This document shows positions 17,007 to 26,893 of a DNA stretch of 64,000 bases, piece by piece. The stretch comes from Alteromonas sp. IB21 (GTDB taxonomy: Bacteria > Pseudomonadota > Gammaproteobacteria > Enterobacterales > Alteromonadaceae). The notes beneath the pieces were generated by a model. That model did not search any database. It was given only the letters and a program-made list of their open reading frames with translations, and was not told where the DNA came from. The position numbers and the translations under genes were made by a program. How positions within the stretch are numbered: position 1 is the stretch's first letter; each line of letters opens with the position of its first letter. The stretch spans positions 62,001 to 126,000 of the forward strand of contig NZ_JAEFCD010000005.1 of NCBI RefSeq assembly GCF_016405965.1. Reading direction: 5' to 3'.

Positions 17007-19118
17007 ATGCAGGCAATGCCCACACTCAACCTCAGGGAAGGAACGGTTGAGCAAAAAAGAAAAGAAATCAAAGCTTATTTTCTCGATTCTTTTGATACCT
17101 ATGAATCACTTTTCTCTTGCCTAACTAGCGACGAAGTATTCTTTCAACGACCCGAAAAGCTTCGTCACCCATTAATTTTCTATTTTGGCCATACGGCCAC
17201 TTTCTTTATTAACAAGCTTGTTTTATCTAAGGCAATTAACGAGCGAATAAATCCAAAATTTGAATCTCTGTTTGCCATTGGCGTGGATGAAATGAGTTGG
17301 GACGATCTTAACGACGCTAATTATGATTGGCCCAGCGTAGACGAGGTTCGACAATACCGAAATCAGGTTCGCACATTAGTTTGTGATTTAATTGATACCA
17401 TGTCGTTTACTATGCCCATTGATTGGGATAACCCTATGTGGCCTGTCGTAATGGGTATTGAGCACGAGCGCATCCATTTAGAAACGTCGTCAGTGCTCAT
17501 ACGCCAACTGCCCATTGCATCTGTTCGCCCTAAAAGCGAATGGCCAGTGTGTCGAGACATGACAACAGACATTGAGCAACTGCAGGCTAATGCTTTGATT
17601 ACGGTGCCGTCACAAGATGTCATTAACGAAAAGTCGTGGGACAGTGAGTATTACGGTTGGGATAACGAATATGGTTATCAGGCCGAATCGGTGAGTGAGT
17701 TCAGTGCTTCTAAGTTTTTGGTCAGCAATGGTGAGTTTTTAGCCTTTGTACTAGATGGCGGTTATAACAACGCTAAATATTGGGAAGACGAAGGCAACAA
17801 ATGGCGTGAATATACAAAAGCGCAGCACCCTGTGTTTTGGATAAAAAAGGGGGACGGCTTTGCATACCGTAGCATGTTAGAAGAGCACCCATTACCATTA
17901 GACTGGCCAGTCGACGTGAATTATCACGAGGCGAAAGCCTTCTGCAATTACAAAAGTGAGTTAACCGGCGAGCTTATTCGTCTGCCTACTGAAAATGAGT
18001 GGTTGGCGCTTCGTCAACAGGCGGGCGTGACGCAAGCGGTGTACGCTGATGGATTTAATATCGCACTTCAAAAGTATGCGTCGAGCGAGCCCGTTACGGT
18101 AAACCGTTCTGGCGAATTTTTTGATGTAGTTGGCAATGTTTGGCAGTGGACTGAAACACCAATTTATCCCTTTGAAGGTTTTAAAGTTCATCCTCTTTAC
18201 GATGATTTCACTACACCGACATTCGACAATAAACATAATCTTTTCAAGGGCGGAAGCTGGATTTCTACAGGCAACGAGGCGATGAAAGACAGTCGTTACG
18301 CATTTAGACGACATTTCTTTCAGCACGCAGGTTTTCGATATGTTCAAGGGAAGCGAGTAATAGCAGTGAACGATTTTGATTATGAAAGCGATACGCAAGT
18401 TTCACAGTACAGCGAATTTCATTATGGAGATGAATATTACAACGTACCTAACTTTGCTAAAGCAAGTGCGCTGTTTTGCATTAACGCTATGCAAGGAAGA
18501 CCAAATACTAAAGCCCTTGATTTGGGGTGTGCGGTAGGTCGCTCATCATTTGAATTAGCCAAGCATTTCAACCATGTCGACGGTATAGATTTTTCGGCGC
18601 GCTTTATTAAAACCGCAGTTGATATGCAAGAGCGTGGCGAAATTCGTTATAACTTAATTGAGGAAGGTGAGTTGACGTCATTTAAGGCACGTAAACTTTA
18701 TTCATTAGGCCTTGTCGAGTGCGCAAAAAATGTTGCATTTGCACAAGGCGATGCGTGTAACTTGAAGCCTCAGTTTACCGGTTACGATCTCATTTTCATG
18801 GGTAACTTAATTGATAGAGTGTACAGCCCAAGGAAGGTGTTGAAAGACATGGCTATGCGACTAAATAAGGGTGGCTTGTTAATTATAGCTAGTCCTTTTA
18901 CTTGGCTTGAAGAATATACCGAGCGAAGTGAGTGGCTAGGTGGCTATAAGGATGAAAACGGCGAGACCTTAAGTTCAACCCAGGCTCTAGAAGATGCATT
19001 GGGTGACGGCTTTAAACGAGTGGGAGAGCCAACCGAGATCCCTTTTGTTATACGTGAAACTAAGCGTAAGTATCAACATACACTCTCAGAGTTCAGTGTG
19101 TTTGAAAAGCTAGATTAG
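17007..19118 (+). CDS. ovoA: 5-histidylcysteine sulfoxide synthase / methyltransferase OvoA
   Basis: 703 residues. OvoA is a non-haem iron enzyme that joins cysteine to histidine C5 with oxygen, the first step to ovothiol A; its C-terminus N-methylates the product. The DinB-like N-terminal domain carries the iron ligands His62 (FGHTATF) and the HX3HXE motif at His153-His157-Glu159 (HERIHLE). The formylglycine-generating-enzyme-like domain spans about residues 200-450 (NGEFLAFVLDGGY near 241, GGSWISTGNEA near 415). A SAM methyltransferase domain follows, with LDLGCAVGRSS near residue 505. GAGAGGAC precedes the ATG. A PLP lyase follows 131 bp later, completing the pathway. Confidence 0.95.
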   Translation: MQAMPTLNLREGTVEQKRKEIKAYFLDSFDTYESLFSCLTSDEVFFQRPEKLRHPLIFYFGHTATFFINKLVLSKAINERINPKFESLFAIGVDEMSWDDLNDANYDWPSVDEVRQYRNQVRTLVCDLIDTMSFTMPIDWDNPMWPVVMGIEHERIHLETSSVLIRQLPIASVRPKSEWPVCRDMTTDIEQLQANALITVPSQDVINEKSWDSEYYGWDNEYGYQAESVSEFSASKFLVSNGEFLAFVLDGGYNNAKYWEDEGNKWREYTKAQHPVFWIKKGDGFAYRSMLEEHPLPLDWPVDVNYHEAKAFCNYKSELTGELIRLPTENEWLALRQQAGVTQAVYADGFNIALQKYASSEPVTVNRSGEFFDVVGNVWQWTETPIYPFEGFKVHPLYDDFTTPTFDNKHNLFKGGSWISTGNEAMKDSRYAFRRHFFQHAGFRYVQGKRVIAVNDFDYESDTQVSQYSEFHYGDEYYNVPNFAKASALFCINAMQGRPNTKALDLGCAVGRSSFELAKHFNHVDGIDFSARFIKTAVDMQERGEIRYNLIEEGELTSFKARKLYSLGLVECAKNVAFAQGDACNLKPQFTGYDLIFMGNLIDRVYSPRKVLKDMAMRLNKGGLLIIASPFTWLEEYTERSEWLGGYKDENGETLSSTQALEDALGDGFKRVGEPTEIPFVIRETKRKYQHTLSEFSVFEKLD

Positions 19119-19249
19119 TGAAGCAAAAGCGCTAGTTGAAATGCGAAGTTAAATACTGGGTTAAGTCGCCAAGTAACTAGGGAAACGGTCTTGACTCAGA
19201 TTATTCACTCACATCCACACGATATATAACAAAAGAGGGCAGTGATAGC

Positions 19250-20794
19250 GTGGACCAAGAGTTAAAACAATTTTCTTTGTTTTCGTCGTTACAACATGAA
19301 TTTATGCCTTACACGGATGTATGGCATTTACCCTCTCATTTAAAGCGAGACACAACGCGATTAAAGTATTCTGCCATTTTCCACCGGTTTAATATTTCTT
19401 TAAATAATCATGCAGAAGACACCTCTTCTGATAGAAGTCCTATCCCGATGTGGATAGCCGATATGGACATTCCACCTTGTGATAGCATAATCAGTGCGGT
19501 TAGCAATAATCTGCGCAGTGCCTATGGTTATCAGTCTTGTGATATCGGTGGGGCGGTTGCGAGTTGGTATGAGCGCAGCAGACCATCTAATTATAATTAC
19601 AAAGTTGAAGACACTGACATAGTTGATGTGGCAAGTGTTATTAGCGCTATCGATGTGGCTCTTCGCACATTTTGCCAACCCGGCGATAAGGTAATGGTGC
19701 TAACGCCTACCTACGAGCCACTAACTTCTTCCATCAAGCGCAATGGCTTACAGCCTGTTTATATTCGATGTACAGAGCCATTCTCAGCGCGCACGACTGA
19801 TCATAAAAGATCTCGTAGTTGTCAAAAATTACTAAACACAGATGCATTTGATCTCGGAGACAGTGCTAATCCCGCTATGAGAAGCAGTGTAGATTTATCT
19901 TTGCTTGATAAGTCGGCGACAGCCTTTGTTATATGCCACCCTAATAATCCAACTGGCACTGTGTTACCTCCTGTTGACCAGCAAGCGGTTTTTGAGTTTT
20001 GTCTGCAACACAATATTTTATTGATAACCGATGAAGTACACAGTGAATTTGCCTTTAACTCGGCAGATGAGCCTACGATTATTTCGATGTTTGGTATAGA
20101 GCATCAAGGCGAGGGCAAAAAGCCCGATTCTCAAACAGAAAAACACACGGCGCCTTATGCATTGCCAAGAGCGATACATTTAAACAGCGTTTCAAAGGCA
20201 TTTAACTTAGCCAGTATCCCCGGTGCGTCGTATGCGGTAATCAAACATAAACAAACCAGAGAAGCGTTTGCAGAAGCTATTAGCGCTAGGCATCTAAATG
20301 CTAGCAATCTGGGCAAAGTTGCGCTCGTAGCAGCCTACAGTGAAGGTAGCCCTTGGTTGGACGAAGTAAAGGGGGCGCTGAGCTTCAATAGAAAGTTAGT
20401 TAAACGCTTTTTTCAACACTATGGCATTTCGGTTGAATATACGACGGGACGTGCCGGGTATTTTCTATGGTTAAATCTAAAATCGTTTAACGCAACATGT
20501 TCTCACTTTTCGCTATCGTCGCCTATGGATTCTGATGAAACTGGCGCCAATATAGATGAGCGGGATCAGACCTATGAAATCTCTAACTATAAGTCCTCGT
20601 CAATCAATCAGTATTCGTTTCCATTGTATTACTCTCCGGCAAGAACCGTTGAAGCATGTATTGAACGAGGCGTGATTGGTAATGACGGTGCGCTTTTCGG
20701 TGCGCCAGATCATATCCGACTCAACATTGCCTGCCACCCAGCATTAATTGAAGAAGCATTACTTCGCCTATGCTTTATTCCTCAATCTAAGTAA
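19250..20794 (+). CDS. ovoB: PLP-dependent C-S lyase of the MalY/PatB type, probable OvoB
   Basis: 514 residues, GTG start behind AGAGGGC. Aminotransferase fold-type I with MWIADMDIPP near the N-terminus, ICHPNNPTG (about residue 223), the substrate/PLP aspartate in ITDEVHSEF, and the PLP lysine in NSVSKAFN at residue 316. In ovothiol synthesis OvoB cleaves the OvoA sulfoxide to the thiolhistidine. MalY-type enzymes usually have about 390 residues; here three polar inserts (about residues 182-213, 283-305 and 408-465) make up the difference. The role as OvoB is inferred from the ovoA neighbour; a cystathionine beta-lyase role is the alternative. Confidence 0.72.
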   Translation: MDQELKQFSLFSSLQHEFMPYTDVWHLPSHLKRDTTRLKYSAIFHRFNISLNNHAEDTSSDRSPIPMWIADMDIPPCDSIISAVSNNLRSAYGYQSCDIGGAVASWYERSRPSNYNYKVEDTDIVDVASVISAIDVALRTFCQPGDKVMVLTPTYEPLTSSIKRNGLQPVYIRCTEPFSARTTDHKRSRSCQKLLNTDAFDLGDSANPAMRSSVDLSLLDKSATAFVICHPNNPTGTVLPPVDQQAVFEFCLQHNILLITDEVHSEFAFNSADEPTIISMFGIEHQGEGKKPDSQTEKHTAPYALPRAIHLNSVSKAFNLASIPGASYAVIKHKQTREAFAEAISARHLNASNLGKVALVAAYSEGSPWLDEVKGALSFNRKLVKRFFQHYGISVEYTTGRAGYFLWLNLKSFNATCSHFSLSSPMDSDETGANIDERDQTYEISNYKSSSINQYSFPLYYSPARTVEACIERGVIGNDGALFGAPDHIRLNIACHPALIEEALLRLCFIPQSK

Positions 20795-20969
20795 CGCCTA
20801 TCCACTTGCTTTTGTTCTTAATTTTAGAACGAAAGACTCAATAATATGACATTTTATTTCTAATAAATGGAATTAAAATTAGGTTTAAAAGAGTAAGCCG
20901 TAGTTTCTGAAAGATGTATTAAATCTATAACGCTATGGCTTATGGTTGGTGCTATATCAGGAGAACAAA

Positions 20970-21701
20970 ATGATTTATTTGAGGCGAGCAAATGAAAGAG
21001 GCCAGGTAGATTTCGGTTGGCTAAAGAGCCAACACAGCTTCTCATTTGGCCACTTCTATGACGCGAATCACATGGGCTTTTCGGTACTGCGTGTCATTAA
21101 CGATGATGTAGTGCAACCAGGCAGGGGGTTTGAGACCCACGGACACAGAGATATGGAAATCATTTCTTATGTGGTGAGCGGTGCGTTGAAGCACAAAGAC
21201 AACACGGGCAATGAATATGTGGTGCCTGCTGGTGATGTACAAGTAATGAGTGCAGGTAGAGGCATTATGCACTCAGAGTTTAATCCCTCTAGTGAAGAGC
21301 CCGTAAACTTTCTGCAAATATGGATTGTGCCAAAAGTAAAAGGCGGAATACCTAGCTATGCGCAAAAAACCTTTGGTAGAAGCGCTAGTGGAAGTGACTA
21401 TGAAGACTCGGAGCTTGAGTTACTGGTAAGCGATGACGGCAAAGATAGATCGTTAAAACTTAAGCAAAATGCGTCAATAAGCCGTTTAATCTTACAACCT
21501 GGTAAAGTTTGGAAACGAAATACAGAAGGTCAAAAAGGTTACCTTCATATTATTTCAGGGAAGGCAAGCATTTTCGTGCAAAGTGAAACTGAAGCGTTTG
21601 AAATGGGAACTGGCGATGCCATCGGTATTTACGAGGAAGACGGAATTGCACTCAACGCATCTCAAGATGTCGTTGCTCTATGGTTCGATTTACCAAAATG
21701 A
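20970..21701 (+). CDS. Pirin-family protein
   Basis: 243 residues from ATG 20970, which has AGGAG at a good distance; a GTG eight codons earlier would include that site. The bicupin fold is visible: SFSFGHFYDANHMGF, then the metal-binding GRGFETHGHRDMEIISYVVSG and QVMSAGRGIMHSEFNPS with the conserved His and Glu. Some bacterial pirins (E. coli YhhW) have quercetinase activity; others regulate metabolism. It is preceded by about 170 bp after ovoB and probably has its own promoter. Confidence 0.92.
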   Translation: MIYLRRANERGQVDFGWLKSQHSFSFGHFYDANHMGFSVLRVINDDVVQPGRGFETHGHRDMEIISYVVSGALKHKDNTGNEYVVPAGDVQVMSAGRGIMHSEFNPSSEEPVNFLQIWIVPKVKGGIPSYAQKTFGRSASGSDYEDSELELLVSDDGKDRSLKLKQNASISRLILQPGKVWKRNTEGQKGYLHIISGKASIFVQSETEAFEMGTGDAIGIYEEDGIALNASQDVVALWFDLPK

Positions 21702-21891
21702 TTATCCAAACATAATTTAGATCAACAATTTAGTTTCAAATTGTGTATCTTCACTTCACGAATCTGCATCTCATGGTATGATGATTCGGTCATGGTGAAA
21801 GGTCGTTAATATCTTTTGTTGCCCGTTACCGTCAACAAAATAAACCCTGGAAACCAGATATCTATAAAACTGAAGTCAGTGAGATACTAGA

Positions 21892-22536
21892 GTGATAAAA
21901 ATAATCCTAGCAGACGACCACGATTTGGTCAGAACAGGGATACGCCGAATTCTGGAAGACGTGAAAGATTTCTCTATTATTGCGGAAGCAAAAAATGGTG
22001 AAGACGCGGTACAGTGGTGCCGAAAAAATGCGCCAGATGTGGTACTCATGGACGTGAATATGCCTGGTATAGGCGGACTCGAAGCGACAAAAAGAATTGT
22101 CCGGATGTCTGAAAATACGCGGGTTATTTGTGTTTCGATGCATAAGGAAAGCCCCATACCTATGCAAGTTATGGATGCTGGAGCGTTCGGTTTCCTAACC
22201 AAAGACGCAGAGCCAGATGAAGTTATCCTTGCTATAAGAAAAGTAGCGGCTGGGCAGAAATACATTGATAGCGAAGTGGCAAATAGTATCGCTATCGGCA
22301 AATTGTTACCCAGTTCGGATAATCCATTTGATGAGCTTTCGAGTAGAGAACTTACTATAGCCATGCGATTAACCGAAGGTCATAAAGTGCCAGATATAGC
22401 TCGAGAGCTTTGTATTAACGCTAAAACGGTTAATACTTATCGCTACAGAATGTTTCAAAAATTAGGTGTGAGTTCAGACGTAGAGTTAACGCATTTAGCT
22501 TACCGTCACAAGCTTATCAGCCCTAATACCTTTTAA
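21892..22536 (+). CDS. uvrY: Response regulator UvrY (GacA family)
   Basis: 214 residues, GTG start. An N-terminal receiver domain contains the acidic pair in ADDHDLVRTG and the phospho-acceptor aspartate in VVLMDVNMPGIGG (about residue 54); the C-terminus is a LuxR-type helix-turn-helix (SSRELTIAMRLTEGHKVPDI, then ELCINAKTVNTYRYRMFQKL). UvrY/GacA works with the BarA/GacS kinase and turns on the CsrB-type small RNAs. Located directly before uvrC, as in most gammaproteobacteria. Confidence 0.95.
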   Translation: MIKIILADDHDLVRTGIRRILEDVKDFSIIAEAKNGEDAVQWCRKNAPDVVLMDVNMPGIGGLEATKRIVRMSENTRVICVSMHKESPIPMQVMDAGAFGFLTKDAEPDEVILAIRKVAAGQKYIDSEVANSIAIGKLLPSSDNPFDELSSRELTIAMRLTEGHKVPDIARELCINAKTVNTYRYRMFQKLGVSSDVELTHLAYRHKLISPNTF

Positions 22537-22567
22537 GCGTCGCAAAGCGCGCAATGTCAAGTTGATT

Positions 22568-24385
22568 ATGTCTGCATTCGATTCAGCAGCATTTCTTAAG
22601 AATTTAACCTCTCAGCCTGGTGTGTACCGCATGTACAATAACCAGGAGGAGGTTATTTACGTAGGAAAGGCCAAAAACCTCAAAAAGCGTGTGTCGAGTT
22701 ATTTTCGTACTAACTTAGACAATGCTAAAACCCGTTCGCTCGTCAGCCAGATTGCGAACATGGACGTTACTGTTGTTAACAGTGAAACAGAAGCGTTCTT
22801 ACTCGAAAACAACTTCATCAAGAAGTACAAACCGCGTTACAACGTGGTCATGCGTGATGATAAATCTTATCCCTTTATCTTCTTATCAGACCACGAGCAT
22901 CCGCGGCTTTCTTTCCATCGCGGTCCACAAAAAAAGAAAGGCGAATATTTTGGTCCTTATCCTAGTGCCTGGTCTGTCAGGGAAAGTTTGCGCTCAATGC
23001 AGCGTATATTCCCTGTCCGACAGTGTGAGGATAGCTACTATCGTGCGCGAAGCAGGCCTTGCCTCCAGTATCAAATGCAGCGGTGTAGCGCGCCTTGTGT
23101 TGAAGGCTATGTGAGTGATGAGGAATACAGAGAGCAGGTGAATTTTGCTCGCTTGTTCTTAAAAGGTAAGAACCAACAAGTTATTGGTGAGCTGGTGGAT
23201 AAGATGGAAAAAGCCAGTGAAGCCCTAAACTTTGAAGCAGCCGCGCGTTATCGCGATCAGATAAACGCGCTTAGAAAAGTACAAGAACGTCAATGGGTAG
23301 CCGGTACACAAGATGAAATGGACGTATTCGGCTTTGCCTTTAAAGGTAATATGGCATGTATTCAAGTGATGTTTATTCGCGAGGGCCAGTTATTAGGCAG
23401 TAAAGCCTATTTTCCGAAAGTACCTAACATTGCTGATGAGCAAGAAGTGTTCGAGTCCTTCTTTTTACAGTTTTATCTGGCAGGCAACAAAGTTATACCC
23501 AAGCAAATTGTGTTAAGTAATACGCTAAGCGATGAGAGCGCGATAGCTGAAGTATTGGCCAGCGAAGCGGGGCATAAAGTGCATTTTTTCAAAGGTGCCA
23601 GAGAAGAAAAACGAAAGTACCTTCAGCTCGCCCAATCGAATGCGCAAACAGCTCTTGAGGCACAATACAGTCAGCAAAAGTCAGTCTTTGCCCGCTATCT
23701 CGATTTAGAAGCGTCCTTGGAAGTAGACACCCCCTTACAACGTATGGAGTGCTTTGATATATCTCATACCTCGGGTCAGCAGACGGTCGCGTCTTGTGTG
23801 GTGTTTAATCGCGAGGGGCCTCTTAAGAGTGACTATCGCAGATACAATATTGAGGGCATTACGCCAGGTGACGATTATGCGGCCATGGCGCAGGCGCTGA
23901 AGCGGCGCTACAAATCAGTCAAAGAAGTGCAAAAAATTCCTGATTTGCTGCTTATAGACGGTGGTAAAGGACAGCTTGCGCAAGCAGAGCAATTCTTCGA
24001 GGACTGGCCTCATGATAAAAAACCTATGCTTTTAGGTGTGGCCAAGGGGACTACACGTAAGCCCGGTTTAGAAACGCTTATCCTTGCGGGTAGTCATCAG
24101 GTGCTTCCTATGGACAGCCACTCTCCCGGACTGCATCTAATACAGCATATTCGCGATGAGTCTCACCGCTTTGCCATTACAGGGCATCGCAACCGACGTC
24201 AAAAGGTTAAAACAACCTCTAGCCTAGAAAGTATTCCTGGTATTGGTGCAAAGCGCAGGCAGTCCCTACTCAAGTTTATGGGGGGGTTACAAGGCCTCAA
24301 AAAAGCGAGTAAAGACGAAATTGCGAGCGTGCCTGGAATTAGCCCCGAGCTGGCTGATACGATTTATGACCACCTGCATCAATAA
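22568..24385 (+). CDS. uvrC: Excinuclease ABC subunit UvrC
   Basis: 605 residues from the first ATG. UvrC makes the two incisions in nucleotide excision repair. The N-terminal GIY-YIG nuclease domain reads GVYRMYNNQEEVIYVGKAKN, the UVR domain for UvrB contact is near residue 205-240, the RNase H-like domain with CFDISHTSGQ lies near 400, and the C-terminal tandem helix-hairpin-helix holds SIPGIGAKRRQSLL. It follows uvrY after 31 bp. Confidence 0.97.
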   Translation: MSAFDSAAFLKNLTSQPGVYRMYNNQEEVIYVGKAKNLKKRVSSYFRTNLDNAKTRSLVSQIANMDVTVVNSETEAFLLENNFIKKYKPRYNVVMRDDKSYPFIFLSDHEHPRLSFHRGPQKKKGEYFGPYPSAWSVRESLRSMQRIFPVRQCEDSYYRARSRPCLQYQMQRCSAPCVEGYVSDEEYREQVNFARLFLKGKNQQVIGELVDKMEKASEALNFEAAARYRDQINALRKVQERQWVAGTQDEMDVFGFAFKGNMACIQVMFIREGQLLGSKAYFPKVPNIADEQEVFESFFLQFYLAGNKVIPKQIVLSNTLSDESAIAEVLASEAGHKVHFFKGAREEKRKYLQLAQSNAQTALEAQYSQQKSVFARYLDLEASLEVDTPLQRMECFDISHTSGQQTVASCVVFNREGPLKSDYRRYNIEGITPGDDYAAMAQALKRRYKSVKEVQKIPDLLLIDGGKGQLAQAEQFFEDWPHDKKPMLLGVAKGTTRKPGLETLILAGSHQVLPMDSHSPGLHLIQHIRDESHRFAITGHRNRRQKVKTTSSLESIPGIGAKRRQSLLKFMGGLQGLKKASKDEIASVPGISPELADTIYDHLHQ

Positions 24386-24509
24386 ATGAACGACTAACAA
24401 GCAATACATTGCAATTTGATGTAATGTGTAACGACAATGAAAGATGCAAAGCATCTAGTCGAGCGCGCTAAACGCCCACAGAGGCATATAACACTGAGAC
24501 GTAATTTTT

Positions 24510-25082
24510 ATGTGGACTGTTCCAAACTGTATTACTTTATTTCGAGTAATTCTTATTCCTGTTTTTGTCACTGTATATTTCCTCGATTGGCGTTGGGCGC
24601 ATGAAGCTGGTGCATTTATTTTTTGGCTAGCTGCCATCACAGACTGGTTCGACGGTTATCTAGCGAGAAAACTAGAACAATCCACGCCCTTCGGTGCGTT
24701 TTTAGATCCAGTAGCAGACAAATTGATTGTAGGCGCAGCACTTCTCATGATCACACATAGTTATGCAACCCTCTGGATAACATTGCCTTCGATAGCGCTA
24801 CTGGTTCGTGAAATTTATGTGTCGGCACTTCGCGAATGGATGGGTTCAAACGGTGTAAGGGATGCCGTTCAAGTGTCTTTTATAGGCAAAGCAAAAACCA
24901 CTGCGCAAATGTTAGCCTTAATAGGACTCTTGTCGGGCCTTGAAACGTTTATGGGCTTTCCAATCTACTGGGTTTCTTTGGGTTATATTCTTTTATATTT
25001 CGCCGCAGTGTTGTCAATTTGGTCAATGGTTGTTTATACAAAAGCAGCCTGGCCACATCTTCGCGGTAATGCGATAAAGTGA
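24510..25082 (+). CDS. pgsA: CDP-diacylglycerol-glycerol-3-phosphate 3-phosphatidyltransferase
   Basis: 190 residues, about five membrane segments. PgsA makes phosphatidylglycerol phosphate. The CDP-alcohol phosphotransferase motif DG-X2-AR-X8-G-X3-D-X3-D is complete in DGYLARKLEQSTPFGAFLDP followed by VADK (residues about 47-70). The order uvrY-uvrC-pgsA-tRNA is the classical gammaproteobacterial one. Confidence 0.96.
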   Translation: MWTVPNCITLFRVILIPVFVTVYFLDWRWAHEAGAFIFWLAAITDWFDGYLARKLEQSTPFGAFLDPVADKLIVGAALLMITHSYATLWITLPSIALLVREIYVSALREWMGSNGVRDAVQVSFIGKAKTTAQMLALIGLLSGLETFMGFPIYWVSLGYILLYFAAVLSIWSMVVYTKAAWPHLRGNAIK

Positions 25083-25170
25083 AATTGATCGCGGTTTAAT
25101 CAAAGTGAATAAAAAAATAGCAAACGATCATAAAAAACCGCATTTATCTCAATTTAAACACTTTTTTGTG

Positions 25171-25198
25171 TTGACAGTTTTGAATGGGTAGGTAGAAT
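25171..25198 (+). promoter_or_regulatory. Promoter of the tRNA-Gly/Cys/Leu operon
   Basis: TTGACA (25171-25176), 16-bp spacer, TAGAAT (25193-25198), with a GC-rich stretch after it as is usual for stringently controlled stable-RNA promoters. Located 53 bp before tRNA-Gly. Confidence 0.75.
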
Positions 25199-25251
25199 GC
25201 ACCCCACATTTCGAGAGGACACCAACCAAACGAAATGGTCGATTAAGACAT

Positions 25252-25327
<76 letters not shown>

Positions 25328-25368
25328 ATCTCTTACAGAGACGTTTTAATCACGCGCCAGACGCATCT

Positions 25369-25442
25369 GGCGGAATGGCAGAATGGCTATGCAGCGGATT
25401 GCAAATCCGTCAATCTCGGTTCGACTCCGGGTTCCGCCTCCA
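25369..25442 (+). tRNA. cysT: tRNA-Cys (anticodon GCA)
   Basis: 74 nt. Acceptor stem GGCGGAA / TTCCGCC, anticodon in ATTGCAAAT giving GCA, T loop TTCGACT, encoded CCA. Second tRNA of the operon. Confidence 0.98.
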
Positions 25443-25500
25443 TTAGCTGCAACGCAGCATCAGGTTCTACGCCTGACACCTTGCTAAAAAGCAACCCGAT

Positions 25501-25587
25501 GCCCGGGTGGTGAAATTGGTAGACACAAGGGATTTAAAATCCCTCGCTGGTAACAGCGTGCCGGTTCAAGTCCGGCCCCGGGCACCA
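25501..25587 (+). tRNA. leuZ: tRNA-Leu (anticodon UAA)
   Basis: 87 nt. Acceptor stem GCCCGGG / CCCGGGC, anticodon in ATTTAAAAT giving UAA, long variable arm, encoded CCA at 25585-25587. Its last two bases are part of the target duplication of the adjacent IS element, so the mature tRNA is intact but its natural 3' trailer and terminator now lie 1.3 kb away. Confidence 0.97.
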
Positions 25588-25593
25588 CTTTTA
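25586..25593. repeat. Left target-site duplication of the IS
   Basis: CACTTTTA, identical to 26894-26901. The first two bases are the CA of the tRNA-Leu CCA end. Confidence 0.88.
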
Positions 25594-26893
25594 GGCTCTA
25601 CCCCATAAACGGGGGATCAGCATTCACCTTACACGATTGATAACACCATCCCATCCACAATGGGTCATCACTCTCATTCTATAGTTTTCAAAGTTTCTAA
25701 AACCATACGCTCTTCTTGATATCATTTCCATTTTGTTGTGGAAGCCTTCAGTGATCCCGTTGTTTCGTGTAAAGCGCCACATGGCGATGATAGGTTGCAA
25801 CCACGAAGTTAAGGTTTTGGCCAGTGCACGAAGTGGACTGTGATGTAACTGTTCAAGCAAGTCTAAGAACCTCGGTAATGTCTTCTCCATTCGTTTTTCA
25901 TTCATAGTCTTTAACAGCATATACCTGATGAGCTTCTGTTTGACCTCATACAGTGTTTTTAACACAGGATAGTCAGCTAAGTAGCGTTGTAGGTTGCTGT
26001 TATTCTCATCGCTTAAATGCCATTGATGCCGTCGCATCAAACTAAGTAAACCTCGATTCTTACGTCCTTCAGGGTGGTGTTGCTGCCACGCTTTTAAGAA
26101 GTGATGGTTTATCAAGCGCACCACATGAAAACGGTCAGCGACTATCGTAGCATTAGGGAAATAGCGTTTGGCAATACCACGATAGGTTTCCGATAAGTCC
26201 ATCGCGATGAGCTTCACGTTTTCTTTATTGGGAAGGTGGCGCAGGTACGAGCGTAAACTTAATTCAGAACGTCCCAGTTTTACATCAAACACACTGCGAT
26301 GTCGTAAATCTACAAACGTCGTCGCATAACCCTTCTTGCGGGTAAAAAAGTGTTCATCTATCCCCAGCATCTCTGGACAGGGACGACTGATAATCTCTTT
26401 ATATTTCTGGCTGATGTGTGATTGGTACCAACGCTCTACCGTAGTGGGACTAATGCGATGTGTGCGTGAGATACCACGCTGCGTAACACCACCGTGGTGC
26501 GCTTCAAAGACTTCTAAGCGAAAGCACTCCGACGCCCGATAGCGTGGCCGGATCCCAACAAAAGGATGCCTGAAATAACGCCCACAGCATCGACAATGAT
26601 ACTTAGGTACCTTTAAATGTAGCGTTAGCACCTGATTACCTTGGCGCGTGTGCTTCACAGTACGCTTATGTGTGGCTTTTATGCGTAAATGTCGACTCTC
26701 ACAATGCTTGCATAGCGGCTTTTTAGTGGGCTTTGCCCACACTTCAATAAAATCATGTCGATGAACACGTTCTATTTCTAACTCACTTATGCCTAAAATA
26801 GTACCTGCGTGGGACATCTGTACTCTCCATTAAATGATTCTTCGCAAAATCAGTTTAATGAATGCGGATGTCCCCCGTTAATGATGAAGAGCC
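25594..26893. mobile_element. Complete ISL3-family insertion sequence (1300 bp)
   Basis: Imperfect terminal inverted repeats start GGCTCTACCCCATAAACGGG on the left and GGCTCTTCATCATTAACGGG on the right (read inward), continuing into GGGA. One transposase gene fills the element. Perfect 8-bp direct repeats CACTTTTA flank it, the duplication length known for ISL3. Intact ends, a full-length transposase and an exact duplication point to a recent insertion. Confidence 0.93.
25624..26817 (-). CDS. ISL3-family transposase
   Basis: 397 residues, apparently intact. The N-terminal zinc-binding cysteines are Cys36/Cys39 (CKHC) and Cys75/77/78 (CRCC); a helix-turn-helix follows near residue 115 (TQRGISRTHRISPTTVERW). 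The probable DDE residues are Asp154 (LGIDEH), Asp228 (VADRFHVVR) and Glu357 (GITEGFHNK). The C-terminal signature MEMISRRAYGFRNFENYRMR is typical of the family. GGAGAG precedes the ATG. It is transcribed toward the tRNA operon. Confidence 0.95.
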   Translation of the reverse strand: MSHAGTILGISELEIERVHRHDFIEVWAKPTKKPLCKHCESRHLRIKATHKRTVKHTRQGNQVLTLHLKVPKYHCRCCGRYFRHPFVGIRPRYRASECFRLEVFEAHHGGVTQRGISRTHRISPTTVERWYQSHISQKYKEIISRPCPEMLGIDEHFFTRKKGYATTFVDLRHRSVFDVKLGRSELSLRSYLRHLPNKENVKLIAMDLSETYRGIAKRYFPNATIVADRFHVVRLINHHFLKAWQQHHPEGRKNRGLLSLMRRHQWHLSDENNSNLQRYLADYPVLKTLYEVKQKLIRYMLLKTMNEKRMEKTLPRFLDLLEQLHHSPLRALAKTLTSWLQPIIAMWRFTRNNGITEGFHNKMEMISRRAYGFRNFENYRMRVMTHCGWDGVINRVR

